NCBI RefSeq assembly: GCF_026768455.1
Contig: NZ_JAPPVQ010000018.1
Location: 1-40,537 of the forward strand
Length of the DNA: 40,537 bases
Source of the DNA: Candidatus Nitrosotenuis cloacae
Lineage (GTDB): Archaea > Thermoproteota > Nitrososphaeria > Nitrososphaerales > Nitrosopumilaceae
Reading direction: 5' to 3'
In this document: positions 1 through 6,421 of the stretch, piece by piece
Layout: every line of letters starts with the position of its first letter
Numbering within the stretch: position 1 is the first letter of the stretch
The notes under the pieces: generated by a model
Databases searched by the model: none
What the model was told of the DNA's origin: nothing
What the model saw: only the letters and a program-made list of their open reading frames with translations
Made by a program: the position numbers and the translations under genes

Positions 1-1
1 C

Positions 2-487
2 GCAATACTCTCCGAGGAGACACTCAAGATACCAAACTCGGAGATTGGAAAGGTGCCAGAGGATGTTACTGGGACGTATCATCTTGGGTGGAAGGGGGCA
101 TTGGTGAGTGCATCCACCAGTCGTACCTCATTTCCTATACCTGTTGACTTTCAGATATTCGAGTCGGACAAGGCCATGGGTGACATCACGATAATCCTAT
201 CAGAAGACAGGCAACCTGACGGGGCTGCTTCGCTGACACACCTGATAGTAGATGAGCAGGAACGCCAGATCCTAAAGGCATACATCACCATATTTGATGT
301 AAAGAACCTGGACAATCATGACTTTGAGGATGTAGTACGACACGAGTTTGCTCATGCATTGGGGCTACGACATGAAAGTCAGATGAACCTGAACCTGCAC
401 GATGGTCATGCGTATATCACAGAATGCAATATTGAACATATTGTGGACTCGTACAACGGAATTGAGCCACATACCATCTGTGACTGA
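2..487 (+). CDS. Metzincin-like zinc metalloprotease, C-terminal part (5' end outside window)
   Basis: The reading frame is open from the first bases of the window, so the 5' end is missing; the GTG at 53 is only the first internal start-like codon. Counting from that GTG, residues 97-107 read HEFAHALGLRH, which fits the metzincin zinc site HExxHxxGxxH: three histidine ligands plus a catalytic Glu98. This supports a matrixin/archaemetzincin-type peptidase. About 37 residues follow the motif, and I see no convincing Met-turn, so the fold assignment rests on the zinc motif alone. Thaumarchaeal proteins of this kind are often exported, but the N-terminus needed to judge that is not here. The stop at 485-487 lies 93 bp upstream of the cupredoxin gene, which has its own promoter-like box. 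Confidence 0.75.
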   Translation, partial: AILSEETLKIPNSEIGKVPEDVTGTYHLGWKGALVSASTSRTSFPIPVDFQIFESDKAMGDITIILSEDRQPDGAASLTHLIVDEQERQILKAYITIFDVKNLDNHDFEDVVRHEFAHALGLRHESQMNLNLHDGHAYITECNIEHIVDSYNGIEPHTICD

Positions 488-546
488 TTATATTATTTGC
501 TGCGTGTGTCGTTCGGTGATTTCATCTCATAGAATTCTGCTTAATC

Positions 547-556
547 TTAATATATT
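547..556 (+). promoter_or_regulatory. TATA-like box of the cupredoxin gene
   Basis: The A/T block TTAATATATT is centred about 29 nt upstream of the ATG at 581. That is the spacing expected if transcription starts at or next to the start codon (leaderless mRNA). Confidence 0.45.
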
Positions 557-580
557 CAGAAACAACCCGCGTGATCAATC

Positions 581-1150
581 ATGAACACAAAATTACTTGC
601 AAGCGTGGCAGCAATTCTGCTACTGGCAAGCATTGTTAGCGTTTCACTGATGGACTCTGCATACGCAGACGAAAAGACCGCAAAAGAAAAAGCAAAAGCA
701 AAGAAGGCTGAAGTAAAACAAAAGACATCTGCCAAGAAAACCGAAGTCAAGGAAAAGATTACAGCAAAAAAAGCTGAATCCAAGGAAAAAAAGGCTGAAG
801 TAAAGCAAAAGGTTACAGCAAAAAAGACTGAAACCAAAGAAAAGGTGGATGCCAAGAAATCCGCGACTGCGTCCAGCCCAGTCGTTGAAATGGCAAAAGG
901 CACTGCGACAAACCAAGACTGTGGAAACGACTGCTTCACACCGCACACCGTAAATGTCCCAGTTGGTGGAACTGTTGCCTGGAAGAATGTAGACACTGCA
1001 GCACACACTGCAACTGCAGCCGATATGGCCTTTGATACTGGCATGGTGATGGCAGGAAAGACAGGAAAACTAAAGTTCGAAACCGCTGGAACCTTTGACT
1101 ACTTTTGCATGGTCCACCCATGGATGAAGGGCGTAATAGTCGTCAGTTAA
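581..1150 (+). CDS. Exported plastocyanin-like blue copper protein with Lys-rich repeat linker
   Basis: 189 aa. Residues 1-29 are a signal peptide with a hydrophobic core and a likely cleavage after AYA. Residues 30-98 are almost entirely K/E/A/T and contain 11-residue repeats beginning KKAEVKQ or KKTEVKE. Residues 100-189 are a cupredoxin domain. Probable type-1 copper ligands are His142 (AAHT), Cys176 (FDYFC), His179 and Met182 (CMVHPWM). Small cupredoxins are thought to carry electrons outside the membrane in ammonia-oxidising archaea, where copper proteins stand in for cytochromes; that role is inferred here. The Lys-rich stretch is probably a long charged helix or coiled-coil spacer holding the copper domain away from the membrane or S-layer. 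The gene stands alone and is followed by a T-rich tract. Confidence 0.92.
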   Translation: MNTKLLASVAAILLLASIVSVSLMDSAYADEKTAKEKAKAKKAEVKQKTSAKKTEVKEKITAKKAESKEKKAEVKQKVTAKKTETKEKVDAKKSATASSPVVEMAKGTATNQDCGNDCFTPHTVNVPVGGTVAWKNVDTAAHTATAADMAFDTGMVMAGKTGKLKFETAGTFDYFCMVHPWMKGVIVVS

Positions 1151-1158
1151 TCAGAAAA

Positions 1159-1173
1159 TTCTTTTTTATTTTT
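1159..1173 (+). terminator. T-rich tract after the cupredoxin gene
   Basis: TTCTTTTTTATTTTT begins 8 bp after the stop codon. Archaeal transcription commonly ends at oligo-T runs without a hairpin. It also overlaps the 3' end of the convergent gene. Confidence 0.45.
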
Positions 1174-1459
1174 AATCTATGTACTTACCGGATTCGTCTG
1201 CCTTTAGCTCTATCTGCATGACCAGGCCTGAGATGAACGATTCGTTTCGAATTGTCCTGATCCTTGCTATGTCCAGATGATAGGGCCATATCTCGACTAC
1301 TATCTGCCCAACCTTGACATTGTCTGGGGCGTCCGTGAGCACGATGTCTTCCTTTTTGATTCCATACTCTTGCAGCTTTTTGAGGCAGTGTTCGACTAGC
1401 GGCTCTGGATTGTTGTGGTTCAGCGCCCAAACAGTGCCGGTATATTCAATTTTTTCCAA
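1172..1459 (-). CDS. Small conserved-looking protein of unknown function
   Basis: 95 aa, mixed alpha/beta composition, no membrane segment and no signal peptide. I do not recognise a family. Visible features are an acidic C-terminus and a central stretch with short hydrophobic strands (GQIVVEIWPYHLDIARI). It is convergent with the cupredoxin gene and 30 bp downstream of the Lrp/AsnC-domain gene on the same strand, so the two may be co-transcribed. The frame uses codons like its neighbours, and the long overlapping frames on the other strand look like shadows. Confidence 0.7.
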   Translation of the reverse strand: MEKIEYTGTVWALNHNNPEPLVEHCLKKLQEYGIKKEDIVLTDAPDNVKVGQIVVEIWPYHLDIARIRTIRNESFISGLVMQIELKADESGKYID

Positions 1460-1489
1460 ACTGGTATTCTATATGAAATTGGGATATAT

Positions 1490-1726
1490 CTATGGTGAGC
1501 CTAGTACCTTTAGCGTCATCGTGCTCATTACGCGTGAGAGCCGTCTTATCTTGTTTGAGACTGTCTTGTCAAACTCCTCAGGAGTCTTGGTGTGTATCTC
1601 TATGATTATGTCGTACGCTCCAAATGTAAGATAACAGTTCTTTACCTCCGGAATCTGCTTTATCTCCTCAAGCAGGTATTCCTCTGCCCCCAAATCACAA
1701 TTGAGTAAAACGAAGCCGATTTCCAT
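1490..1726 (-). CDS. Stand-alone Lrp/AsnC ligand-binding (RAM) domain protein
   Basis: 78 aa, matching only the C-terminal effector domain of Lrp/AsnC regulators. It has the alpha/beta RAM pattern, including a GAYDIIIEI strand and an IRRLSRVMSTMTL segment. There is no N-terminal helix-turn-helix. Proteins like this usually oligomerise and may bind amino acids or modulate full-length Lrp paralogues, so DNA binding on its own is unlikely. It lies upstream of the 95-aa gene on the same strand and 32 bp downstream of the helicase stop, so helicase read-through is possible. The family assignment is good; the ligand is unknown. Confidence 0.85.
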   Translation of the reverse strand: MEIGFVLLNCDLGAEEYLLEEIKQIPEVKNCYLTFGAYDIIIEIHTKTPEEFDKTVSNKIRRLSRVMSTMTLKVLGSP

Positions 1727-1758
1727 TGTTATTACTTACCTTGAACTTTTAAAAACAT

Positions 1759-3348
1759 TTACCAGCGTCGTCTGTGGCTTGGTCTGCCTGCACCATGATG
1801 CATTGGGCGGCTGCTCTTGTTGTCTGATCTGCCATAACTTGTACTCTTACTCTCGGATCTTTCGCTTCTTCCGCTGTCACGTCCAAAACCAGAACTTCTG
1901 TTATCCCTATCCCTTCCAAATCCTCCAGAACTTCTATTATCTCTGTCCCGTCCAAAACCAGAACTTCTGCTGTCTCTGTCCCTTCCAAAGCTGCTAGGTC
2001 TTCCGCTGTCCCGTCCAAAACCAGAACTTCTGTTATCCCTATCCCTTCCAAATCCTCCAGATCTTCCGCCACTGCGTCCAAATCCGCCGGAGCTTCTTCC
2101 TCCGCCACCGCGTCCAAATCCTCCAGATCTTCCGCCGCCAAATCTTGATCTTCCAAATCCTCCGCCGCCTCCACCACGTCCAAATGTCCTGCGTGAGCCG
2201 ACCTCTCTCTTTAACGGGTCAGGGATGCTTACGGTGATTCCAAGCTTTGCGTTTAGGTCTATCATGTCTACTTTGATTTGTTGCTTTATGAGATTAAAGT
2301 CGCCAACTGATGAGTATGATACAAGCGTGATTGCGCGTCCCTCCGCCCCTGCTCTTGCGGTTCTTCCGATTCTATGAAAGTACACCATCTCTTGATTTGG
2401 CACGTCGTAGTTTACGACAAGTGCTACCTGCGGAACGTCGATTCCCCTTGCCGCAACGTCAGTTGCAACTAGGATGTCTGCCTGGCCCCTTCTGAACTGG
2501 GACATTGAGATCTCTCGTCTGTGCTGCGACATGTCGCCTTCGATTGCAACCGCATTGAATCCCTCCTGGCGCAGTGCTCGTGCAACATCACGTGTCCTGT
2601 TCTTCGTGGAGCAAAATACTACGCTTTGCGCCTTTTTGTTCTCCTTGATGAATTGGATTAGGTACTGCATCTTCTCTCTGTCCTTGATTATCAAATACGC
2701 CTGCTCGATTCCCTCGCCGCTGAGGTCGTCCGCATCCAGCAGGAACTGCTTTGGATTGTTGAGGTATTCCTCTGCCAGTCTGAGTATCTCCGGTGGCATT
2801 GTTGCCGAAAACAACGACATTACCTTTGTCACCGGGGTTAGTTCTAAGATGAATCTGATGTCGTCAATAAAGCCCATGTCGAGCATCGTGTCTGCCTCGT
2901 CTAGTACGACATACTTGATGTCGTTTAGGTGGATGGATCCCTGTCTTAGGTGGTCAATCAGCCTGCCTGGCGTTGCGACTACTATCTCGACTCCATGTCT
3001 TAGTGCCTGCAGCTGGACTCCTATTCCCTGACCTCCGTAGATTGCCACGCACTTGATTCCTGTGTATTTTGCAAACTTTTTGATTTCTGCAGTAATCTGA
3101 ACTGCAAGCTCCCTTGTGGGTGCTACGACTAGGCCCTGAATTGTCTTGTTTGGTTCTACGTTTTGCAGCATTGAAATTGCGTATGCTGCCGTCTTGCCAG
3201 TTCCAGTGTGTGCCTGTCCTATTACATCCCTTCCAGAAAGCAAAACCGGAATGGTCGCCTCTTGGATCGGGAATGGCTCTTTAAATCCTATTTCCTCTAG
3301 TCCATCTGTGATGGATTGTTTTATTCCTAATTGTTCAAATGTTGTCAA
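1759..3348 (-). CDS. DEAD-box RNA helicase with RGG/FGRD-repeat tail
   Basis: 529 aa ATP-dependent RNA helicase of the DEAD family. RecA domain 1 carries the Q-motif region (about 5-30), motif I AHTGTGKT (46-53), Ia PTREL (78-82), DEAD (150-153) and SAT (181-183). RecA domain 2 carries ATDVAARGID (295-304) and HRIGRTARAG (325-334). Residues from about 386 to the end form a Gly/Arg/Ser-rich tail of FGRGGGG blocks, then FGRDRDNRSSG-type repeats, ending in HRRRW. Such tails bind RNA non-specifically and are typical of cold-shock and ribosome-assembly helicases. The start is TTG, with an AGGT Shine-Dalgarno-like stretch 8 nt upstream and a hairpin in the leader. The gene was probably expanded by repeat slippage in the tail. 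Confidence 0.95.
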   Translation of the reverse strand: MTTFEQLGIKQSITDGLEEIGFKEPFPIQEATIPVLLSGRDVIGQAHTGTGKTAAYAISMLQNVEPNKTIQGLVVAPTRELAVQITAEIKKFAKYTGIKCVAIYGGQGIGVQLQALRHGVEIVVATPGRLIDHLRQGSIHLNDIKYVVLDEADTMLDMGFIDDIRFILELTPVTKVMSLFSATMPPEILRLAEEYLNNPKQFLLDADDLSGEGIEQAYLIIKDREKMQYLIQFIKENKKAQSVVFCSTKNRTRDVARALRQEGFNAVAIEGDMSQHRREISMSQFRRGQADILVATDVAARGIDVPQVALVVNYDVPNQEMVYFHRIGRTARAGAEGRAITLVSYSSVGDFNLIKQQIKVDMIDLNAKLGITVSIPDPLKREVGSRRTFGRGGGGGGFGRSRFGGGRSGGFGRGGGGRSSGGFGRSGGRSGGFGRDRDNRSSGFGRDSGRPSSFGRDRDSRSSGFGRDRDNRSSGGFGRDRDNRSSGFGRDSGRSERSESKSTSYGRSDNKSSRPMHHGAGRPSHRRRW

Positions 3349-3359
3349 TTTACTTACCT

Positions 3360-3389
3360 AAGCAATGACAGAGAAAAAGCTCATTGCTT
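3360..3389 (-). promoter_or_regulatory. Leader hairpin or operator upstream of the DEAD-box helicase
   Basis: A perfect 9-bp inverted repeat (AAGCAATGA / TCATTGCTT) with a 12-nt spacer. Read on the minus strand, the second arm runs directly into the AGGTAAG ribosome-binding-like stretch before the TTG start at 3348. TATA-like sequences lie just upstream (3399-3414). It could be a 5'-UTR stem controlling translation, or a protein operator around the transcription start. Confidence 0.45.
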
Positions 3390-3463
3390 GTTTTCCGTCA
3401 TTATAGCCTTATACGCTTGAGAGAATTTGTAGTACTAATAAACCATTGCTAATGCTAAAATGA

Positions 3464-4273
3464 CTATCTTCTTGGATGCTTTTTCGCAAGCCATGAGACG
3501 ATTATCTCTTGAGCAAGCTTCTCTGGCTCTTCGTCCCTGTATGATGATATTCTTTCCAGCTTTTTTGCATTTGTGGTGGATAGTGTGAGTGGAACTGTCT
3601 TTCTTACTGCAATCAACCTTGCCTGTCGTAGCAGTCTGCGGTGATTTGCGTTTGGTCGCCTTGCCAGTGCTTTGAGGTATGCTTTTTGCGTGCGGGCATC
3701 AAGTGTGGATATTCTCTCCGCAACGCGGATTGATTTTGGAACATTTGGTATTATCTGGTGCAGTCTGACTGCAACACTGCTTGAAAGCGTACCTGGAACT
3801 AGGTTCTTTATCTTGTCTGGAAGTGCCGCAAAGCCGACATATTTTTTGAATGTCTTCGATGATATTCCAAGTGAGCGGGCGCCCTTTGCCACTCCGATCT
3901 TTTCTGCAAGAAAGCTACATGATCTTGCCATGTCCTTTGGCTTCATATTCTTGCGGTGCAGGTTTTCAATTACAGACGCCGCCTTGGCATTCTCTAAATC
4001 GTATCCTTTTGTGAGTACTAGTACTGGTATCTTTTTGGCCTTGAGCATCTTTAGTGCTGCAAGTCGTCTTTGGCCAGACATTAGCAGAAATCCGTTGCCA
4101 TTCTTTTGCACAAGTGGCGGATTCTGCAGTCCTTCGTATTTGATCGACCTTGCAAGTTCGCGTATTCCGTCTCTGTCAAGGGACCTTGCCTGCGCCTCAT
4201 TCCATACGTGAACTTTCTTAATCGGGATGAATTTTACTCTGTAATGGATTTTTGGGCGGTACCTTGCTGACAT
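3464..4273 (-). CDS. ParB/Srx-fold DNA-binding protein (ParB-like)
   Basis: 269 aa. Residues about 15-105 match the ParB N-terminal domain, with the signature around MSGQRRLAAL (65-74) and a following ENLHRKNM box (103-110). Residues about 112-150 look like the ParB helix-turn-helix region (GVAKGARSLGISSKTFKKYV). The C-terminal third is very rich in Arg/Lys. Family members bind centromere-like parS sites, or act as nucleoid-associated or regulatory proteins, and many hydrolyse CTP through the GxxRR region. No ParA/Soj gene is adjacent here, so a partition role is not established. A 15-nt palindrome sits 77 bp upstream of the start. Confidence 0.85.
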   Translation of the reverse strand: MSARYRPKIHYRVKFIPIKKVHVWNEAQARSLDRDGIRELARSIKYEGLQNPPLVQKNGNGFLLMSGQRRLAALKMLKAKKIPVLVLTKGYDLENAKAASVIENLHRKNMKPKDMARSCSFLAEKIGVAKGARSLGISSKTFKKYVGFAALPDKIKNLVPGTLSSSVAVRLHQIIPNVPKSIRVAERISTLDARTQKAYLKALARRPNANHRRLLRQARLIAVRKTVPLTLSTTNAKKLERISSYRDEEPEKLAQEIIVSWLAKKHPRR

Positions 4274-4349
4274 CGGTTGCCGTAATTATAAAAAAGAATC
4301 TAGTAAAGGGGATGGTGAAACACAATTAGCCTTTATGTGATCAAAAATT

Positions 4350-4364
4350 TGCCGAAATTCGGCA
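4350..4364. promoter_or_regulatory. Palindrome upstream of the ParB-like gene
   Basis: TGCCGAA-A-TTCGGCA, a perfect 7-bp inverted repeat around a single base, flanked by A-rich left and T-rich right sides that continue the symmetry loosely. It lies between tRNA-Thr and the ParB-like gene. It is a candidate operator or binding site for that protein. Confidence 0.4.
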
Positions 4365-4399
4365 TTTTGTGCCTAATCCGTTCTGTGAAAATATGAAAC

Positions 4400-4476
4400 T
4401 GGAGCCAATAAAGGGATTTGGACCCTTGACCCTCGGTTTACAAAACCGATGCTCTGCCAGGCTGAGCTATATTGGC
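4400..4476 (-). tRNA. tRNA-Thr (anticodon UGU), CCA encoded
   Basis: A complete cloverleaf is visible on the minus strand. The acceptor stem is GCCAATA/TATTGGC. The D stem is GCTC/GAGC with the AGCCTGGCA loop. The anticodon stem is TCGGT/ACCGA with loop TTTGTAA, giving UGU. The variable region is GGGTC and the T arm is AAGGG-TCCAAAT-CCCTT. The discriminator is U, as expected for archaeal tRNA-Thr, followed by a genomic CCA. No intron. A TTTAAAA box lies about 29 nt upstream (4502-4508). Confidence 0.95.
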
Positions 4477-4501
4477 ACAATTTTGTAAGAAAATGGTGGC
4501 G

Positions 4502-4508
4502 TTTAAAA
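4502..4508 (-). promoter_or_regulatory. TATA-like box of tRNA-Thr
   Basis: TTTAAAA (palindromic TTTAAA core) about 29 nt upstream of the tRNA 5' end at 4476, the normal archaeal spacing. Confidence 0.4.
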
Positions 4509-4565
4509 TGTTGTGAGCGGATCTCTCCACCACTCTTTTATAATCTCAAATCTCAAGTTCGGTAC

Positions 4566-4775
4566 ATGAAGTACATCAAGCCGAAAAAGCTTAAGGTGCT
4601 TGTTGCCATGTTTTTTGGAACCGGAATCTGGGGAATCATATCTGGAATGTTTCTCATTACTCCGACTGTGTTTTTCATTGTGGTGTTTGGCGTGATAAAT
4701 CTCTGCCTCGGCGGATTCTGCGGATACCGTCTCTTGACACAGGTAAAGCCTGAATCAAACAAGCGTAACAAGTAG
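4566..4775 (+). CDS. Small two-helix membrane protein
   Basis: 69 aa from the ATG at 4566. This start is chosen because a TTTTATAATC box sits about 23 nt upstream and the open frame before it runs into tRNA-Thr. A basic N-terminus (MKYIKPKKLK) precedes two closely spaced hydrophobic segments, roughly residues 11-30 and 35-55, and the C-terminus is charged (ESNKRNK). It is probably a two-helix hairpin with both ends in the cytoplasm. I do not recognise a family. Its 3' end overlaps the 3' end of the convergent membrane-protease gene by about 20 bp. Confidence 0.65.
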   Translation: MKYIKPKKLKVLVAMFFGTGIWGIISGMFLITPTVFFIVVFGVINLCLGGFCGYRLLTQVKPESNKRNK

Positions 4776-5312
4776 CGCCACGACAATCATAATGTTTGTG
4801 GCAAAGTGCATTGCGTACGAATGCTCTACTCCCTTTTTATCGTATATGTACTTGAACAAAAACCCGATTGGAATCAGCAGTACTGCCATGTGGATCTTGA
4901 TTCCCATTATGATGTGTGATGCGGCCCAAGCTAGGACCATCTTCTTTGATTTTCTAAAGTAAAACTCCTCTGCATGGTTTATGTGAATAAACATATAGAT
5001 TAGAAGGGGTATGAATGGTACCACGCCCCAGATGCCTTCAAGAGCAAACGGCCCAAACGCGATGTTGTATCCAAGCCAACTCCAGTTGAGAATTGGAATC
5101 TGTTCTGCATGCGGATAGACAAACACCAGATATGCTGCCATCATCCCAAACGATATTGGGGCGTATGCCATCGAGCGGATGCCTCGCCTTAGGTCGATGA
5201 CTCTCTTTTTTGTCTCCTTGATTAGGATGAGCGAGGTTGCAACAGTAAAGACATAGTACCCTATGATGAATATCTCGGATTTGACCAGGTCCTCAAACAA
5301 GGTGATCACCAT
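4755..5312 (-). CDS. CPBP-family intramembrane protease candidate (Rce1/Abi-like)
   Basis: About 185 aa, with roughly six hydrophobic segments. The three CPBP motifs appear in order: EEFYFR (EExxxR), WAASH (an [F/W]xxxH variant) and HFATN (HxxxN). These are the catalytic Glu and metal/water-coordinating residues of Rce1-type intramembrane glutamic proteases. The substrate is unknown; archaeal members are thought to process prenylated or small membrane proteins. I chose the ATG at 5312. An ATG at 5339 is possible, but it would put the shared promoter element inside the coding region and leave only 15 bp to the divergent peroxiredoxin start. The family call is from motifs only. Confidence 0.75.
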   Translation of the reverse strand: MVITLFEDLVKSEIFIIGYYVFTVATSLILIKETKKRVIDLRRGIRSMAYAPISFGMMAAYLVFVYPHAEQIPILNWSWLGYNIAFGPFALEGIWGVVPFIPLLIYMFIHINHAEEFYFRKSKKMVLAWAASHIIMGIKIHMAVLLIPIGFLFKYIYDKKGVEHSYAMHFATNIMIVVALLVTLV

Positions 5313-5325
5313 ACCGTGATAGCCG

Positions 5326-5336
5326 TTAAATAATAA
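5326..5336. promoter_or_regulatory. Divergent TATA-like element between the CPBP protease and peroxiredoxin genes
   Basis: TTAAATAATAA is centred 24 nt upstream of the peroxiredoxin ATG (5355) and 19 nt upstream of the CPBP ATG (5312). Its near-symmetry could serve both divergent genes. Confidence 0.4.
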
Positions 5337-5354
5337 CATGTGCATCATAATCTG

Positions 5355-5813
5355 ATGAACGAAGGTGACGCAGCGCCCGACTTTGAGCTTGCTGCAAGTG
5401 ATGGCACAAAAGTGAGGCTTTCGTCGTTTAGGGGGAAGAAGAACGTGGTGCTCTGCTTCTACCCAAAGAACCACCTCTTTATGTGTCCATCAAAAATGGT
5501 CTTCAAGATGGCGCAAAGCGTGATCTCTGCATATTCTGCCATACTGAACAGCGACTCTGTCCTCTTTGCAATATCTGTTGACACGGTGGGTGATCAGAAA
5601 AAATTTGTCCAAGAATACAATATACCATATCTGCATCTGTCGGATCCCTCAAAAGAGACATGTAAAAAATACGCCGGGCTGAATCTGGCAGGCCTTGCCA
5701 AGCGCACGACCTTTGTGATGGACAAGAACGGTGCAGTCCGCAAAGTCTTTCGTGACATCGACGTGGGAGCGCACGGACAAGAAATTGCCAAGACTCTTTC
5801 CGAATTGAACTGA
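5355..5813 (+). CDS. Peroxiredoxin (Bcp/PrxQ-like, AhpC/TSA family)
   Basis: 152 aa from the ATG at 5355. A GTG 15 bp earlier is also in frame but sits too close to the promoter element. The thioredoxin-fold peroxiredoxin pattern is clear: GDAAPDFEL near the N-terminus, FYPKNHLFMC ending at Cys44 (peroxidatic), an ISVDTVGDQKKF segment, Cys in SKETCKKYAG and Arg in KRTTFVMD. The enzyme should reduce peroxides with thioredoxin-like donors. It is odd in that the usual PxxxTxxC is PxxxLxxC, so the Thr that hydrogen-bonds the peroxide is replaced by Leu. Lower activity or a different role is possible. Confidence 0.9.
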   Translation: MNEGDAAPDFELAASDGTKVRLSSFRGKKNVVLCFYPKNHLFMCPSKMVFKMAQSVISAYSAILNSDSVLFAISVDTVGDQKKFVQEYNIPYLHLSDPSKETCKKYAGLNLAGLAKRTTFVMDKNGAVRKVFRDIDVGAHGQEIAKTLSELN

Positions 5814-5836
5814 TGCAAAAAATCGAAAACCTCAAG

Positions 5837-5847
5837 TATAAATAATA
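5837..5847 (+). promoter_or_regulatory. TATA-like box of the arginine decarboxylase gene
   Basis: TATAAATAATA is centred about 28 nt upstream of the TTG start at 5870, supporting that start and a leaderless transcript. Confidence 0.5.
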
Positions 5848-5869
5848 AAACTATTCCAGACAAAACAAT

Positions 5870-6421
5870 TTGCTAGACCTAGTTGCAAAAAAATTATTCC
5901 TCACAAAAGGCAAGGGTGTTCACGAAGACCGACTGACAAGCTTTGAGTATGCACTAAGGGATGCAGGAATTGCCGGGACCAACATAGTTCTAATATCTAG
6001 CATATTTCCGCCCGGTGCAAAACTGGTTCCACGCTCCGAAGGCCTCAAACTAATTCGCCCCGGACAGGTGTTATTTACAATCTACTCGCGAAACCAGACA
6101 AACGAGCCGCATCGATTGATATCTGCATCGGTGGGAATTGCGCAGCCGTCTGACCCAAAACGCTACGGCTACCTCTCAGAGTATGAGGCATTTGGGCAAA
6201 ACGAAAAGCAGGCAGGCGACTATGCCGAAGACATTGCAGCCCAGATGCTCGCATCCTCGCTTGGAATCAAGTTCGAGCTTGACAAAAGCTGGGACGAAAA
6301 AAGACAGCAATGGAAGATCTCAGGCCAGATTTACAAGTCAATGAACATCACTCAGACTGCGATAGGGGACACAAAGGGAAGGTGGACCACCGTGTTTGCA
6401 GCCGCAGTGCTGATCCTCTAG
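5870..6421 (+). CDS. pdaD: Pyruvoyl-dependent arginine decarboxylase
   Basis: 183 aa proenzyme that converts arginine to agmatine, the entry to archaeal polyamine synthesis. The self-cleavage site is ISSIFPPGAK (residues 42-51). Cleavage between Ser43 and Ser44 should turn Ser44 into the pyruvoyl group and leave beta and alpha chains. Other family segments are GTNIVLISSIFPPG, SASVGIAQP and YLSEYEAFGQ. The TTG start is supported by a TATA-like box 28 nt upstream. The 3' end overlaps the stop of the convergent exported-protein gene by 4 bp. The archaeal family usually runs about 150-170 aa, so the length is normal. Confidence 0.92.
   Translation: MLDLVAKKLFLTKGKGVHEDRLTSFEYALRDAGIAGTNIVLISSIFPPGAKLVPRSEGLKLIRPGQVLFTIYSRNQTNEPHRLISASVGIAQPSDPKRYGYLSEYEAFGQNEKQAGDYAEDIAAQMLASSLGIKFELDKSWDEKRQQWKISGQIYKSMNITQTAIGDTKGRWTTVFAAAVLIL

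Noticed and set aside
644-1044. Long minus-strand frames over the cupredoxin gene
   Set aside because: They arise from the Lys/Ala-rich repeat region read in reverse, giving Phe/Ser/Val-rich products. The plus-strand frame has a signal peptide and copper ligands.
1749-2183. A 144-codon open frame on the minus strand inside the helicase tail
   Set aside because: It is the shifted reading of the RGG/FGRD repeat DNA and gives an Ala/Glu/Leu/Asp-rich product. The helicase frame continues through it with clear motifs.
4315-4322. GTGAAACA, half of the canonical parS palindrome, near the ParB-like gene
   Set aside because: The other half-site (TGTTTCAC) is absent next to it, so an 8-nt match is probably chance.
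4449-4565. Upstream extension of the 69-aa membrane protein
   Set aside because: The extension would be encoded inside tRNA-Thr and its promoter. The ATG at 4566 has its own TATA-like box.
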